Assembly: GCF_000359585.1 (NCBI RefSeq)
Contig: NZ_APMH01000005.1
Coordinates: 88,460 to 152,459 of the forward strand
From: Clostridium tyrobutyricum DSM 2637 = ATCC 25755 = JCM 11008
GTDB taxonomy: Bacteria > Bacillota > Clostridia > Clostridiales > Clostridiaceae
Length of the DNA: 64,000 nucleotides
Direction of reading: 5' to 3'
The notes beneath the pieces were generated by a model. It saw nothing but the letters and a program-made list of their open reading frames with translations, made no database searches and was not told where the DNA came from. Of this stretch, positions 17,783 to 25,600 are shown one piece after another (the first letter of the stretch is position 1; every line of letters begins with the position of its first letter). The position numbers and the translations under genes were made by a program.

Positions 17783-18670
17783 TTAAAAGGACTCTATGGA
17801 AATGATTTCGTTATTACTTACGACTTTTCCAGCAGATAATAATCCTATGCAATTTAAATCGGAGAATAGTTGACTCAAAAAGATATCCCAAGAATATTTA
17901 TTACCGCGTTCAAGGTAGCGGCAACATAAGCACCAAAGGGCGTTTGCAGAGATGAACTTGATGTTATTTGTAGTAACAATATCATAAAAGCGTTTAGATT
18001 TTGAGCCGATTTTTCCGGTACAGTATGGGCTAGTGGCGGGGTATAAATCAGTCTCTTTACCGCCGAAGAGTGTAATATAATTATAGTTTTTTATTGATTT
18101 TTCAATTTCTGTTGTGTATTTATAATTTTGTTCAATAAATCGTTCATCTTTTAATGCATCATCTAAGGAAATTTTTGTTTCAATTGCAATCAACTTATCT
18201 GAAGTCATAGAACATACATCCAACCGGCCATTGCGGTCATAATCGTTATTAAAAACTGGGATTTCCATACCTACTCGATTAAAAGAGGAACACATGTGAT
18301 TAACTATACCTGAAGTCCAGGGTTGTATATTTGAAGTTTCGTCTACTCCGGTAAATTCTTCAAGGTTTTTGATTGGATTTTTTAAGGCTTTTTTTGCATT
18401 TGGCATAGGAATAGGATTTCCCTGGAACGATTCATTTGAATACTTATTAATGAAGTCATCTCCCCAAAATTCTTTAAAAGATTTAAACACCTCATCATTA
18501 TCAAAAATGCAGAAAAGACAACCAAAGCATTTTTGTGTAAATGGATTAGATTTTGAAAAATCTAATCCATTACATTTATAGACAATTGTATATTCCTCAT
18601 CCCTCTTAGTTTTTGGGATATTTTTGACAAAAAAATCAATATCTTTGTATTTTCTAAATTTATATATCAT
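17783..18670 (-). CDS. Putative PD-(D/E)XK-type restriction nuclease with Cys cluster
   Basis: Protein of 295 aa, family not recognised. Residues 150-166 read RLDVCSM...LIAIETK, giving Asp151, Glu164 and Lys166, the spacing of a PD-(D/E)XK nuclease core. Before it, Cys33, Cys48, Cys51 and Cys54 form a C-x14-C-x2-C-x2-C cluster that could hold zinc or a [4Fe-4S] centre. More Cys occur at 247-250. ATG 18670 overlaps the upstream stop (TAATG) with GGAGG before it, so it is translationally coupled to the 400-aa gene. It is likely the cleaving subunit of the locus. The nuclease call rests on motif reading only. Confidence 0.6.
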   Translation of the reverse strand: MIYKFRKYKDIDFFVKNIPKTKRDEEYTIVYKCNGLDFSKSNPFTQKCFGCLFCIFDNDEVFKSFKEFWGDDFINKYSNESFQGNPIPMPNAKKALKNPIKNLEEFTGVDETSNIQPWTSGIVNHMCSSFNRVGMEIPVFNNDYDRNGRLDVCSMTSDKLIAIETKISLDDALKDERFIEQNYKYTTEIEKSIKNYNYITLFGGKETDLYPATSPYCTGKIGSKSKRFYDIVTTNNIKFISANALWCLCCRYLERGNKYSWDIFLSQLFSDLNCIGLLSAGKVVSNNEIISIESF

Positions 18671-19872
18671 TAGTTAGCCTCCATTTCTTTTATTACTTTT
18701 TTAGCCAATGCTATTGATTCCTTGGGTGCATCTTCACTAAGGATATCATCATTAATAGTTGTTTTAGGAATTAACATACCATGATCATCTATATCAAATG
18801 GTATTCCTGCAATATCAGCGATATCACTTTCGGATTCCATTAGAGTAGTAGGATCATTATCCTCTGAAAAAAATTCATCTGAGTATTTACTCATTGCAGT
18901 TACGAGCTTTTCAAAGTCTAGAGCTTTATTTAATTTACTATAGTAGTTTAATGTGTATACAAAAACAAAACGTCTATTTAATATATTATTGTTATATTCC
19001 AGTGTAGCATTTCTTAAATCTTCGCCTCCATTTTCTCTTAAAGAAGCGACATTTTTGTGTAATCTCGAATAAGAAAGTGGATTGCTAACATAGGGTTTTG
19101 AGTTGAAAAGATTTATATAATGATCAGTTTTTTTATAATTACGTACGGTAAGTATTTCGGAATTTACGAAATCTCTATATTTTATATGAGCAAGCGGCGA
19201 ATCGTTAGTAGAAACGTCTTGGGGCTCAATTAGTCCTACAGTGACGCACCAGCCAATTAATCGAGACATGGTTCGCGTATTACTATCACGTTGGCTATCT
19301 GTGGAAATATCAATATATACTGTATTACCAGAACTATCAATATATTTTACTATTTCTGTAGTATGAGGATAGCTTAAATAAATGCCTGAATAGGAAAAGT
19401 TTATAGGTAGTTTTGCTATTTTATTTAGGAGTCCAATTGTAACCCCATATGATAACACACCTTTTCTTGCGATATCTTCCCATTCAGATGAATAAAAATC
19501 GCTATTAACCCACTTTTCACCCTCTGAAGAAATTTTATATTTTCTTTTATTACGGGAAATAAAGCCAAGAGCTTCAAGTGAACCGCCAATATCGCTTACA
19601 GCTTTTGATTTTGTAGAATCACTAGCAACAGACTGAGTAGCATAACATTTGGATAAATTGAGGGGATTGATTAAATAGGGGCAACATTGCCTACCAACAA
19701 TATTTTTCAAGAGGTTACAATAGTTATGAACATTGTATACATCATTTGGATCAAATTTTAAATTTTTAAGATTAAACTCTTTTGTAACGCCATACTTTTT
19801 GTAGCATGATGTCAAAATGTAATAAAGGCATTCAAGACGACTACCATATTTTCTATTTAGTAATAATGCCAT
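18670..19872 (-). CDS. Uncharacterised 400-aa protein of the restriction-like operon
   Basis: Not recognised. The 400-aa product has a possible winged-helix region near residues 90-125 (SDIGGSLEALGFISRNKRKY, then KISSEGEKWV), the pattern of HTH domains that read DNA. Several Cys lie at residues 52-85 (NYCNLL, RQCCPYL, SKCYA). The C-terminal 60 residues are acidic. Start and stop overlap both neighbours as TAATG, and AGGAGGT precedes the start, so all three proteins are made in step and may form a complex. It could be the DNA-recognition subunit. This is inference from context. Confidence 0.55.
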   Translation of the reverse strand: MALLLNRKYGSRLECLYYILTSCYKKYGVTKEFNLKNLKFDPNDVYNVHNYCNLLKNIVGRQCCPYLINPLNLSKCYATQSVASDSTKSKAVSDIGGSLEALGFISRNKRKYKISSEGEKWVNSDFYSSEWEDIARKGVLSYGVTIGLLNKIAKLPINFSYSGIYLSYPHTTEIVKYIDSSGNTVYIDISTDSQRDSNTRTMSRLIGWCVTVGLIEPQDVSTNDSPLAHIKYRDFVNSEILTVRNYKKTDHYINLFNSKPYVSNPLSYSRLHKNVASLRENGGEDLRNATLEYNNNILNRRFVFVYTLNYYSKLNKALDFEKLVTAMSKYSDEFFSEDNDPTTLMESESDIADIAGIPFDIDDHGMLIPKTTINDDILSEDAPKESIALAKKVIKEMEAN

Positions 19873-20522
19873 TAGAGATTACCTCCTACTTTAAGATATA
19901 ATTGTTCTAAATTGTATACTTGAGCATCAAAAGGTAACTTGATTCTCAGTTTAGAAGCTGGAATTAAATTCCCATAAATAAAGTTTATATTAGGGTAAAT
20001 TTCCTTATATGTATCAATCACTTCACCATATGAACGAGAATAAAACGGTATCTTATCTAAGTTTTTTATCAACTTTATAAGGTAAGCCGTGTCATTTAAA
20101 AAGATTACTAAATCAATACGTTTCGTTCGAAAATTCCCTTTGACTTGTACTTCAGATGCTACAATTGCAGACGGAATCAAAGATTGAAATAGAATGCTTG
20201 CTTTTCCTAGGTCACGGAAAAGGACATCTTCTAATTTTTTAGTAAACAAACTAGTAACTGATGCTGGATTTTTTTTGCAACATGCAATTTGGCATAATCC
20301 ACATTCATCGCATGCTGTTAAAACAACAAGTTTATGGTTTTCAAAGCTCTGAGCGAACTTGTGACAGACAAAATATTCGGAGCATTTTAACTTTGAATTT
20401 GTGATAATATCTTCTATGTAACTATTGCTAGGTATATTTTGAATAATACATTTAGGTATATCTTTTACTTCAGGACAACCGATACAAAAATTTTTATCCA
20501 TTGATATCATTTCTTTTGACAA
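19872..20522 (-). CDS. Cys-rich putative iron-sulfur protein of the restriction-like operon
   Basis: Protein of 216 aa from a TTG start supported by AAGGAGGT seven bases upstream. It has ten Cys in the first 82 residues. CDECGLCQIACCKKNP (Cys71, 74, 77, 81) is a ferredoxin-type C-x2-C-x2-C-x3-C motif, and Cys13, 16, 25, 47 and 53 could make a second site. The C-terminal half has RIDLVIFLNDTAYLIKLIK, which resembles a PD-(D/E)XK core lacking the Glu (LIKLIK in place of E-x-K), so it may be an inactive nuclease fold. Role unknown; possibly a redox-sensing or DNA-binding partner. Confidence 0.6.
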   Translation of the reverse strand: MSKEMISMDKNFCIGCPEVKDIPKCIIQNIPSNSYIEDIITNSKLKCSEYFVCHKFAQSFENHKLVVLTACDECGLCQIACCKKNPASVTSLFTKKLEDVLFRDLGKASILFQSLIPSAIVASEVQVKGNFRTKRIDLVIFLNDTAYLIKLIKNLDKIPFYSRSYGEVIDTYKEIYPNINFIYGNLIPASKLRIKLPFDAQVYNLEQLYLKVGGNL

Positions 20523-20552
20523 TTTGCTACCTCCTTAGTGAACAAAATCCCA

Positions 20553-20762
20553 TTAGTCCTTATTATCAACAATTTCCATAATATCTGAAATATCACAGTT
20601 AAGAGCCTTACATACTTTTATTAAAATGTCAGTATTAACATTTTCATTTTTGCCAAGCTTGGCCATTGAAGCCGTACTAATACCAGCTGCTTCCCTCAAG
20701 TCTTTCTTTTTCATGCCTCTATCTATAAGAAGTTTCCAAAGCTTTTTATAACTTATGGACAT
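20553..20762 (-). CDS. XRE-family regulator (controller-like)
   Basis: Protein of 69 aa that is one Cro/C1-type helix-turn-helix domain: KKDLREAAGISTASMAKLGKNENVNTDILIKVCKAL. GAGGTGA precedes ATG 20762. Its size and place, 30 bp upstream of the restriction-like operon on the same strand, match the C proteins that time restriction after modification. It could instead be the prophage repressor, as it is divergent from a peptidase gene. Repeated GTTAC sites in the intergenic region are candidate operators. Confidence 0.8.
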   Translation of the reverse strand: MSISYKKLWKLLIDRGMKKKDLREAAGISTASMAKLGKNENVNTDILIKVCKALNCDISDIMEIVDNKD

Positions 20763-20776
20763 AATGTCACCTCGCC

Positions 20777-20888
20777 TTAGTTACTCATTTTAGTTACAAA
20801 ATAAAGTTTATCACAAAATTAGCGATGTAACAATTAAAATTCATGAATGCAAAATAAACATTGAGATAGGTGTAACATATGCTATAAT
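20777..20888. promoter_or_regulatory. Divergent promoter region with repeated GTTAC operators
   Basis: TTAGTTAC occurs at 20777-20784 and 20790-20797 (13-bp phase, just upstream of the XRE start); the complement GTAAC occurs at 20827-20831 and 20872-20876. The last copy sits in the spacer of a plus-strand promoter, TTGAGA (20861-20866) and TATAAT (20883-20888), spacing 16. The layout suggests one protein, probably the XRE regulator, controlling both directions. Confidence 0.65.
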
Positions 20889-20962
20889 TTACCTATGGAT
20901 TAGTATTCATAACTAAAGAAATCTATTAAAATATATTTTTAAATGGGTGAGGGGGGAGTGCC

Positions 20963-22831
20963 TTGTCGGGTAATCGTTCATTTAAAGAGTATGTGGCAGA
21001 AAGATTCTATAATGAGATGTTTGCTACCGTACAAAGTTACACTGGGGATAACTACGATGACTTAGACTTAAGGCTATATAGAATTAGAAATATCGGTGGC
21101 ATAGAATTGTCAGATATAGAAATAAAGTATGTGTCTGTTAATGATTTACCAGACATGAAAATAGAATTTGATGTTGCTGTGGAAGCTGAATTTGAAGTCC
21201 GAGAGTCAGATTATCACTATGATGAATCAGAAAATTGCCGGCAATGGTTTATGGTGGAATGCTCAGGAGATTTAGATTGTAATTTGGATGATCTTGCCAT
21301 CTCCAGTATAACTGAGTATACCAGCAAAAATAAGCAGCCCAAACCTATGTCGGACTCCCTTGTCCCTATCATTCATAAGGAACAACTAGAATCTGTTGCT
21401 ACAGACTTCCTTAGAAGACATTACCCTGAAGCATTAAAAACCCCGATTGCAGTTGAACCACAAGTGTTAGCAGAAAAAATGGGTCTTGTCGTGGAAATGA
21501 GAGAGATTACAAAGGATTTCTCTGTTTTTGGACAGATATACTTTCATGACTGTGATGCAGAATTTTATGATAAAAACAGCGATGAAATGGTACAAACTCA
21601 TGTCGATGCCCGTACTATATTCGTAGATCCTAAAGCGTACTTTCTTCGTAATCTTGGGTCAGTCAATAACACCATTGTGCACGAGTGCGTTCATTGGGAC
21701 AAACATAGGAAAGCATTTGAATTGGAGCGATTATATAACAGCAGTGCTAGTAAAATTAAGTGTCAAGTAGTAGGCGGTATAAAAGATAACATTAGAGATG
21801 CAGCTGACTGGATGGAGTGGCAGGCAAATGCACTTGCACCAAGGATTCAAATGCCGTTGATTATGTTTAAGACCAAGGCATTTGAATTTATCAAGCAGTT
21901 TAGAACTGAACTTGGAACATCTAAACTTATAGATGTAATGGAACCAGTTATTGATGCATTGGCAGCATTCTTCTGTGTGTCAAGGTTAGCAGCTAAAATT
22001 CGTATGATTGATGCCGGATATGAAGAGGCTATTGGGACTTTCACCTACATAGATGGTCATTATGTTAAGCCGCATAGATTTAAAAAAGGTACATTGCAAA
22101 GAAATCAAACTTTTTCAATAGGTGTAATAGATGCTGCGATTGAAAGCATAATTAATCCTCAACTGAGAGATATTGGGGTAAAAGGGATTTATCAATATGT
22201 GGATTCACATTTTGTTTTAAATCATCCCAAATATTTAACACAAGATGAGAATGGTTTTGCAGTATTAACCAATTATGCGCTAAATCATATGGATGAGTGC
22301 TGCTTGGTATTCGTTTTATCAGTTAAAGCTGGTTGTAGAGAAAAATATAATAGTGAGTGTTTTCTTAACAGGGATGAATCATCTGCTATTGATTTTGAGA
22401 TAAAATACTGTAATGGCTACGAGAACTCAACCAAGGAAAAGCAGAATAAGTATTTAGAAGAATTAATGGCAGAGAATGCAAAAATGTATGATTTGCTCTC
22501 CAATAACTACCTTGATTGTTTAGATAAATTAAGAAAATGGAGGAAAATTACTTTTGTGAAACTAAACAAGAAAGTTCTTATGGACGAACGCCAGCTAAGA
22601 CGAATTTTTAAGGGTGAATCTAAGGGCTCATTAAATGCTTTGTTATCAATTTGTCTAGCAATGCATTTACCACCAGAGATTAGTTTTCACATTATTGAAA
22701 AATCTCCATTTACGTTATCTATGGGGGATGAAAATCATAGATGGTATAGATTTGTACTTATATATTATTATGGTAAATCCATGGATGAAATAAGGTGCTT
22801 TTTAGCTGAGCACAATGTAGAGCCTTTATAA
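20963..22831 (+). CDS. Large ImmA/IrrE-family metallopeptidase
   Basis: Protein of 622 aa, much longer than typical ImmA (about 150-250). The zinc motif HECVH lies at residues 240-244 inside NNTIVHECVHWDKH; EWQANALAPRIQMP about 50 residues later supplies the third ligand. Residues 1-140 are acidic and unrecognised; residues 520-600 resemble an XRE helix-turn-helix (MDERQLRRIFKGESKGSLNALLSICLAM). Family peptidases cut phage repressors to start induction. The TTG start 20963 follows GGGGGGAG. It is divergent from the XRE gene, so that protein is a plausible substrate. Confidence 0.82.
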   Translation: MSGNRSFKEYVAERFYNEMFATVQSYTGDNYDDLDLRLYRIRNIGGIELSDIEIKYVSVNDLPDMKIEFDVAVEAEFEVRESDYHYDESENCRQWFMVECSGDLDCNLDDLAISSITEYTSKNKQPKPMSDSLVPIIHKEQLESVATDFLRRHYPEALKTPIAVEPQVLAEKMGLVVEMREITKDFSVFGQIYFHDCDAEFYDKNSDEMVQTHVDARTIFVDPKAYFLRNLGSVNNTIVHECVHWDKHRKAFELERLYNSSASKIKCQVVGGIKDNIRDAADWMEWQANALAPRIQMPLIMFKTKAFEFIKQFRTELGTSKLIDVMEPVIDALAAFFCVSRLAAKIRMIDAGYEEAIGTFTYIDGHYVKPHRFKKGTLQRNQTFSIGVIDAAIESIINPQLRDIGVKGIYQYVDSHFVLNHPKYLTQDENGFAVLTNYALNHMDECCLVFVLSVKAGCREKYNSECFLNRDESSAIDFEIKYCNGYENSTKEKQNKYLEELMAENAKMYDLLSNNYLDCLDKLRKWRKITFVKLNKKVLMDERQLRRIFKGESKGSLNALLSICLAMHLPPEISFHIIEKSPFTLSMGDENHRWYRFVLIYYYGKSMDEIRCFLAEHNVEPL

Positions 22832-22844
22832 TTTTTTTAGGAGG

Positions 22845-22870
22845 AACGGACATATGGATGTCCGTTTTTT
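22845..22870 (+). terminator. Terminator after the ImmA/IrrE gene
   Basis: AACGGACAT (22845-22853) pairs with ATGTCCGTT (22858-22866) around ATGG, followed by T residues. It is 14 bp after the stop codon. It is the first of three terminator-like hairpins in 160 bp. Confidence 0.85.
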
Positions 22871-22884
22871 CTATTTTAAATCAT

Positions 22885-22937
22885 GACCGTATATACAGTT
22901 ACTTATTATTGTAGTTGTGTATACGGTCTTTTTTTTT
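22885..22937 (+). terminator. Second terminator-like hairpin
   Basis: GACCGTATATAC (22885-22896) pairs with GTGTATACGGTC (22917-22928) with one G-U pair, followed by nine T residues. A strong intrinsic terminator shape. Confidence 0.82.
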
Positions 22938-22977
22938 ATGCACTTTTTTCATTAAATCATAGCTTTTTTATGGCAAT

Positions 22978-23004
22978 AAACGGGCATAGAAGTGTCCGTT
23001 TTTA
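22978..23004 (+). terminator. Third terminator-like hairpin
   Basis: AAACGGGCA (22978-22986) pairs with TGTCCGTTT (22993-23001), one G-U pair, then TTT. Its sequence resembles the first hairpin, suggesting a duplicated terminator insulating the early operon from upstream transcription. Confidence 0.65.
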
Positions 23005-23031
23005 GAAACTAATTATAACTTACAATAACAA

Positions 23032-23284
23032 TAGATGGAGGAAAGGTTCTTCGTAAGTAGCTAAATTCAACCGCTTCCCGTCTACAAAAAAATATTAAAT
23101 GCCTGATTTGCAATAAGGGCAAAGGATACATCATATTGTCTCGATCCAGTCCGCAAGGACTGTGGTGGTGCAATAGAAGTACCTTCCCTTGTTGCGCTCA
23201 TTTTCAGGATAAAAGGGTCTGTGTACTTCTGGCACAGACTTATTTTTGTATCCTTTGTTGCCAATGCAGTTCGGCGGAAAGGAT
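23032..23284 (+). promoter_or_regulatory. Structured RNA leader with possible pseudoknot and ribosome-site switch
   Basis: Pairings seen: TAGATGG/CCGTCTA (23032-23038 with 23078-23084) enclosing GGTT/AACC; GCAATAAGGG (23110-23119) with CCCTTGTTGC (23186-23195); CAAAGGATACA (23120-23130) with TGTATCCTTTG (23247-23257), which crosses the previous helix and makes an H-type pseudoknot; a GCAA tetraloop on a 6-bp stem (23147-23162); and GTCTGTG/CACAGAC (23217-23239). ATCCTTT (23250-23256) can instead pair with AAAGGAT (23278-23284), the ribosome site of the next gene, together with GCC/GGC. The two states exclude each other. It fills most of the gene-free stretch 22832-23290. Confidence 0.7.
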
Positions 23285-23290
23285 GCGCTT

Positions 23291-23782
23291 ATGTTAAGAA
23301 ATTACAAAACAAGCAAAAAGAACAGAACAAATTATATTTATTACTCAGCTAATGGAGAGGCAATAAAAATTGTACCAAATGAGAATGGAGTCACAGATGC
23401 TATAATTGCTACTCTACATAGCTTTGACGATGAAGAATACAATGGGGGTAGACGTGAGAAGTACCATGTGCCAGTGCATATGGATGCTTATTGTGACGAA
23501 AAAGAAGAAAATTCAGCTGACCGCAATCCATATTTAGTTGATAATGATTCAAATCCATTGGAAAGTATTATTCAATCTATTGAGAAAACAGAGCATAAAG
23601 AAAAGATAGACAGGCTAAGAGCTGCAATTGAAACCCTAAAGCCTAAGCAGAAGGAATTAATACAAAAAGTATTTTATGAAAAACAAACTAACGTTTCTAT
23701 TGCAGCTAAAGCAGGTGTTACGGAAGCAGCTATTAGAAATCGTTTAAAAAAGATTTATGATAATCTTCGTAAAAAGATCTAA
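23291..23782 (+). CDS. Sigma-70-like (region 4) phage regulator
   Basis: Protein of 163 aa starting at ATG 23291 behind AAAGGAT. The C-terminal 60 residues have a sigma region-4 helix-turn-helix: TLKPKQKELIQKVFYEKQTNVSIAAKAGVTEAAIRNRLKKIYDNLRKK. The N-terminal half has no clear domain. Proteins like this start the replication gene block of many clostridial and enterococcal prophages and probably direct or help transcription. It is the first gene after the structured leader, which may sequester its ribosome site. Confidence 0.75.
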   Translation: MLRNYKTSKKNRTNYIYYSANGEAIKIVPNENGVTDAIIATLHSFDDEEYNGGRREKYHVPVHMDAYCDEKEENSADRNPYLVDNDSNPLESIIQSIEKTEHKEKIDRLRAAIETLKPKQKELIQKVFYEKQTNVSIAAKAGVTEAAIRNRLKKIYDNLRKKI

Positions 23783-23808
23783 AAATGGGGGGTAAAATCC
23801 CCCTAAAT

Positions 23809-23858
23809 AAAGTTTTCAAAAAAGGGGTTCGATTCCCTTAAGATTTTTGCATATGGAC
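23809..23858 (+). repeat. Dispersed element copy 1, T-arm-like hairpin
   Basis: AAAGTTTTCAA, then AGGGGTTCGATTCCCTT, then TTTTTGCATATGGACAG. A related copy lies at 28169-28224. AGGG/CCCT closes a loop containing TTCGATT, like a tRNA T-arm, and a GGGGG/CCCCC hairpin (23787-23803) precedes it. Both copies sit upstream of early genes, so a cis-acting RNA or transcription signal is likely. Confidence 0.6.
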
Positions 23859-23897
23859 AGATGGGTAAATAAAACCCTTCAGAAAGGAGCAAAAGCT

Positions 23898-24104
23898 ATG
23901 AGTTTAAAACATAAAGTATGTATCAACATTGCGCAACCAAGTGGTAACCCTAATCCTGTTATTGAGAGTTGTACAAAGCAAATCCGCAAAAGATTATTAA
24001 ATTTTCTTTTCGGTGAAAAAGTGAATGTACTTGTGCTTACACCGGGTGACTCGGTTGAAACTGTGGAAATCCATGAACTTAAAGGAGGTGAAAGCCGTGA
24101 GTAA
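23898..24104 (+). CDS. Small phage protein of unknown function
   Basis: Protein of 68 aa beginning MSLKHKVCINIAQPSGNP, with GAAAGGAG well placed before ATG 23898; the in-frame upstream start at 23847 lacks a ribosome site. Mixed beta-type sequence with no motif I can name. It overlaps the next gene by 8 nt, so the two are translated together. Such small proteins routinely precede DUF2800 genes in related prophages. Confidence 0.65.
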   Translation: MSLKHKVCINIAQPSGNPNPVIESCTKQIRKRLLNFLFGEKVNVLVLTPGDSVETVEIHELKGGESRE

Positions 24105-24438
24105 AATCAAATTGTTACTTGATGTGGTTTCAGATATTCGCTCTTTGGCAGACAGCCTGCAGGCTGTTTGTGATGCAATGGCAGAAAGCGAACCTGCAGA
24201 TAAAAATAAGAAGCCTACTCCAGTTAAAGAGTCAGAGCCAAAGAAAACAGCAAAGTCAGCTAATAAGAAAATTAAGCTTGAGGATGTAAGGGCTGTTCTT
24301 GCAGAAAAGAGTCAAGCTGGAATGACTGCAGGGGTGCGTGAAATTATTCAGAAATACGGTGCGGCAAAGCTAAGTAAGGTTGACCCTAAGCATTATGCTG
24401 ATATTTTGAAAGATGCGGAGGGACTTATAGATGGGTAG
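24097..24438 (+). CDS. Phage early protein with Lys/Pro linker, unknown function
   Basis: Protein of 113 aa starting at GTG 24097; the strong GGAGGTGA site before it decides the start. Residues 1-30 form a helix (KLLLDVVSDIRSLADSLQAV), a charged Lys/Pro/Glu linker follows, and residues 60-113 form a compact helical domain (LEDVRAVLAEKSQAGMTAGVREIIQKYGAAKLSKVDPKHYADILKDAEGL). The last part resembles the rRNA-biogenesis-like domain found next to phage single-strand-binding genes. It overlaps the DUF2800 start by 8 nt. Confidence 0.65.
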   Translation: MSKIKLLLDVVSDIRSLADSLQAVCDAMAESEPADKNKKPTPVKESEPKKTAKSANKKIKLEDVRAVLAEKSQAGMTAGVREIIQKYGAAKLSKVDPKHYADILKDAEGLIDG

Positions 24439-25600
24439 TCATGCGATACTTTCTGCATCAGGATCACATAGGTGGCTCAACTGCCTGCCATCGGCAAGAC
24501 TGGAACTTGAATTTGAAGATAAAGATAAAGAAAGCACAGCAGCTGCTGAAGGTACTGCTGCCCATGCTCTTTGTGAGCATAAACTTCGTAAAGCACTTAG
24601 GATGAGGAGTAAAAGACCAGTATCAAGTTATGACACTGATGAAATGGAAGAACACAGCGATGCTTATGTAGATTTTGTAATGGAGCAGTTGGAAATAGCA
24701 AAACAAAGCTGCAGTGATCCACTGGTACTTATTGAACAGAAGCTGGATTTTTCTTCTTATGTACCACAGGGATTTGGCACAGCTGACTGCATTATTATTG
24801 GTGATGAGAAACTCCATATTATTGATTTTAAATATGGCATGGGAGTTTTGGTAGATGCAGTAGACAACCCTCAAATGAAACTATATGCACTAGGTTCTTT
24901 AGAGATTTTTGATAGTCTTTATGATATTAAGGAAGTATCCATGACCATATTTCAACCACGCAGGGAAAATATTAGTACATGGACAATTTTAGTGGAAGAA
25001 TTAAAGGATTGGGCAGAAAATGAACTAAAGCCAAAGGCTCAGATGGCTATAAATGGTGAGGGAGAATACCTACCTGGAGAATGGTGTACTTTTTGTAAAG
25101 CATCAGTAAAATGTCGTGCAAGAGCAGAGGCAAAATTGGAACTTGCAAAGGCTGAATTCATGCTTCCACCACTTTTAACGGATATGGAGGTAGAAGAAAT
25201 TCTTCATAAGATACCTGACTTAACTAAATGGGCAAATGAAATTATGGCATATGTCACAGATGCCGCCATCAACCATGGTAAACAGTGGAGTGGATTTAAA
25301 GTAGTAGAAGGTCGATCTAATCGCAAGTATAAAGATGAAAATGCTGTAGCAGATGCAGCTAAGGCAAATGGATATAAAGATATCTACCATCAAAGACTTA
25401 TCACCATTACTGAAATGCAGAAACTTATGGGTAAGAAGCAATTTGAGAAAATTCTCGGTTACCTCATATATAAACCACCGGGAAAGCCGATACTGGTTCC
25501 AATTACAGATAAAAGAACGTCTATAAATACATCAAACGCAAAAAATGAATTTAATGAAATTATGGAGGATGAAAATTATGATAAATCAAAGCAAAACTAA
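24431..25600 (+). CDS. DUF2800 protein, PD-(D/E)XK nuclease-like (exonuclease)
   Basis: Protein of 389 aa. It begins HAILSASGSHRWLNCLPSARLE, the DUF2800 hallmark. GTADCIIIGDEKLHIIDFKYG has Asp...Asp-x-Lys of a RecB/Cas4-like nuclease, and CTFCKASVKCRARAEAK adds the Cys cluster of Cas4/AddB-type iron-sulfur nucleases. It probably resects phage DNA ends for recombination together with the following DUF2815 protein. It overlaps both neighbours in the early operon. Function is known only by analogy. Confidence 0.85.
   Translation: MGSHAILSASGSHRWLNCLPSARLELEFEDKDKESTAAAEGTAAHALCEHKLRKALRMRSKRPVSSYDTDEMEEHSDAYVDFVMEQLEIAKQSCSDPLVLIEQKLDFSSYVPQGFGTADCIIIGDEKLHIIDFKYGMGVLVDAVDNPQMKLYALGSLEIFDSLYDIKEVSMTIFQPRRENISTWTILVEELKDWAENELKPKAQMAINGEGEYLPGEWCTFCKASVKCRARAEAKLELAKAEFMLPPLLTDMEVEEILHKIPDLTKWANEIMAYVTDAAINHGKQWSGFKVVEGRSNRKYKDENAVADAAKANGYKDIYHQRLITITEMQKLMGKKQFEKILGYLIYKPPGKPILVPITDKRTSINTSNAKNEFNEIMEDENYDKSKQN

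Noticed and set aside
22856..22888. Ten-codon ORF with an AGGAGG-like site after the ImmA/IrrE gene
   Set aside because: It lies inside the terminator hairpin and would encode only ten residues; it is explained by the hairpin.
23787..23858. Possible tRNA, because AGGGGTTCGATTCCCTT looks like a T-arm
   Set aside because: No acceptor, D-arm or anticodon stem can be built around it, and copy 2 near 28169 lacks the stem. Treated as a repeated regulatory element.
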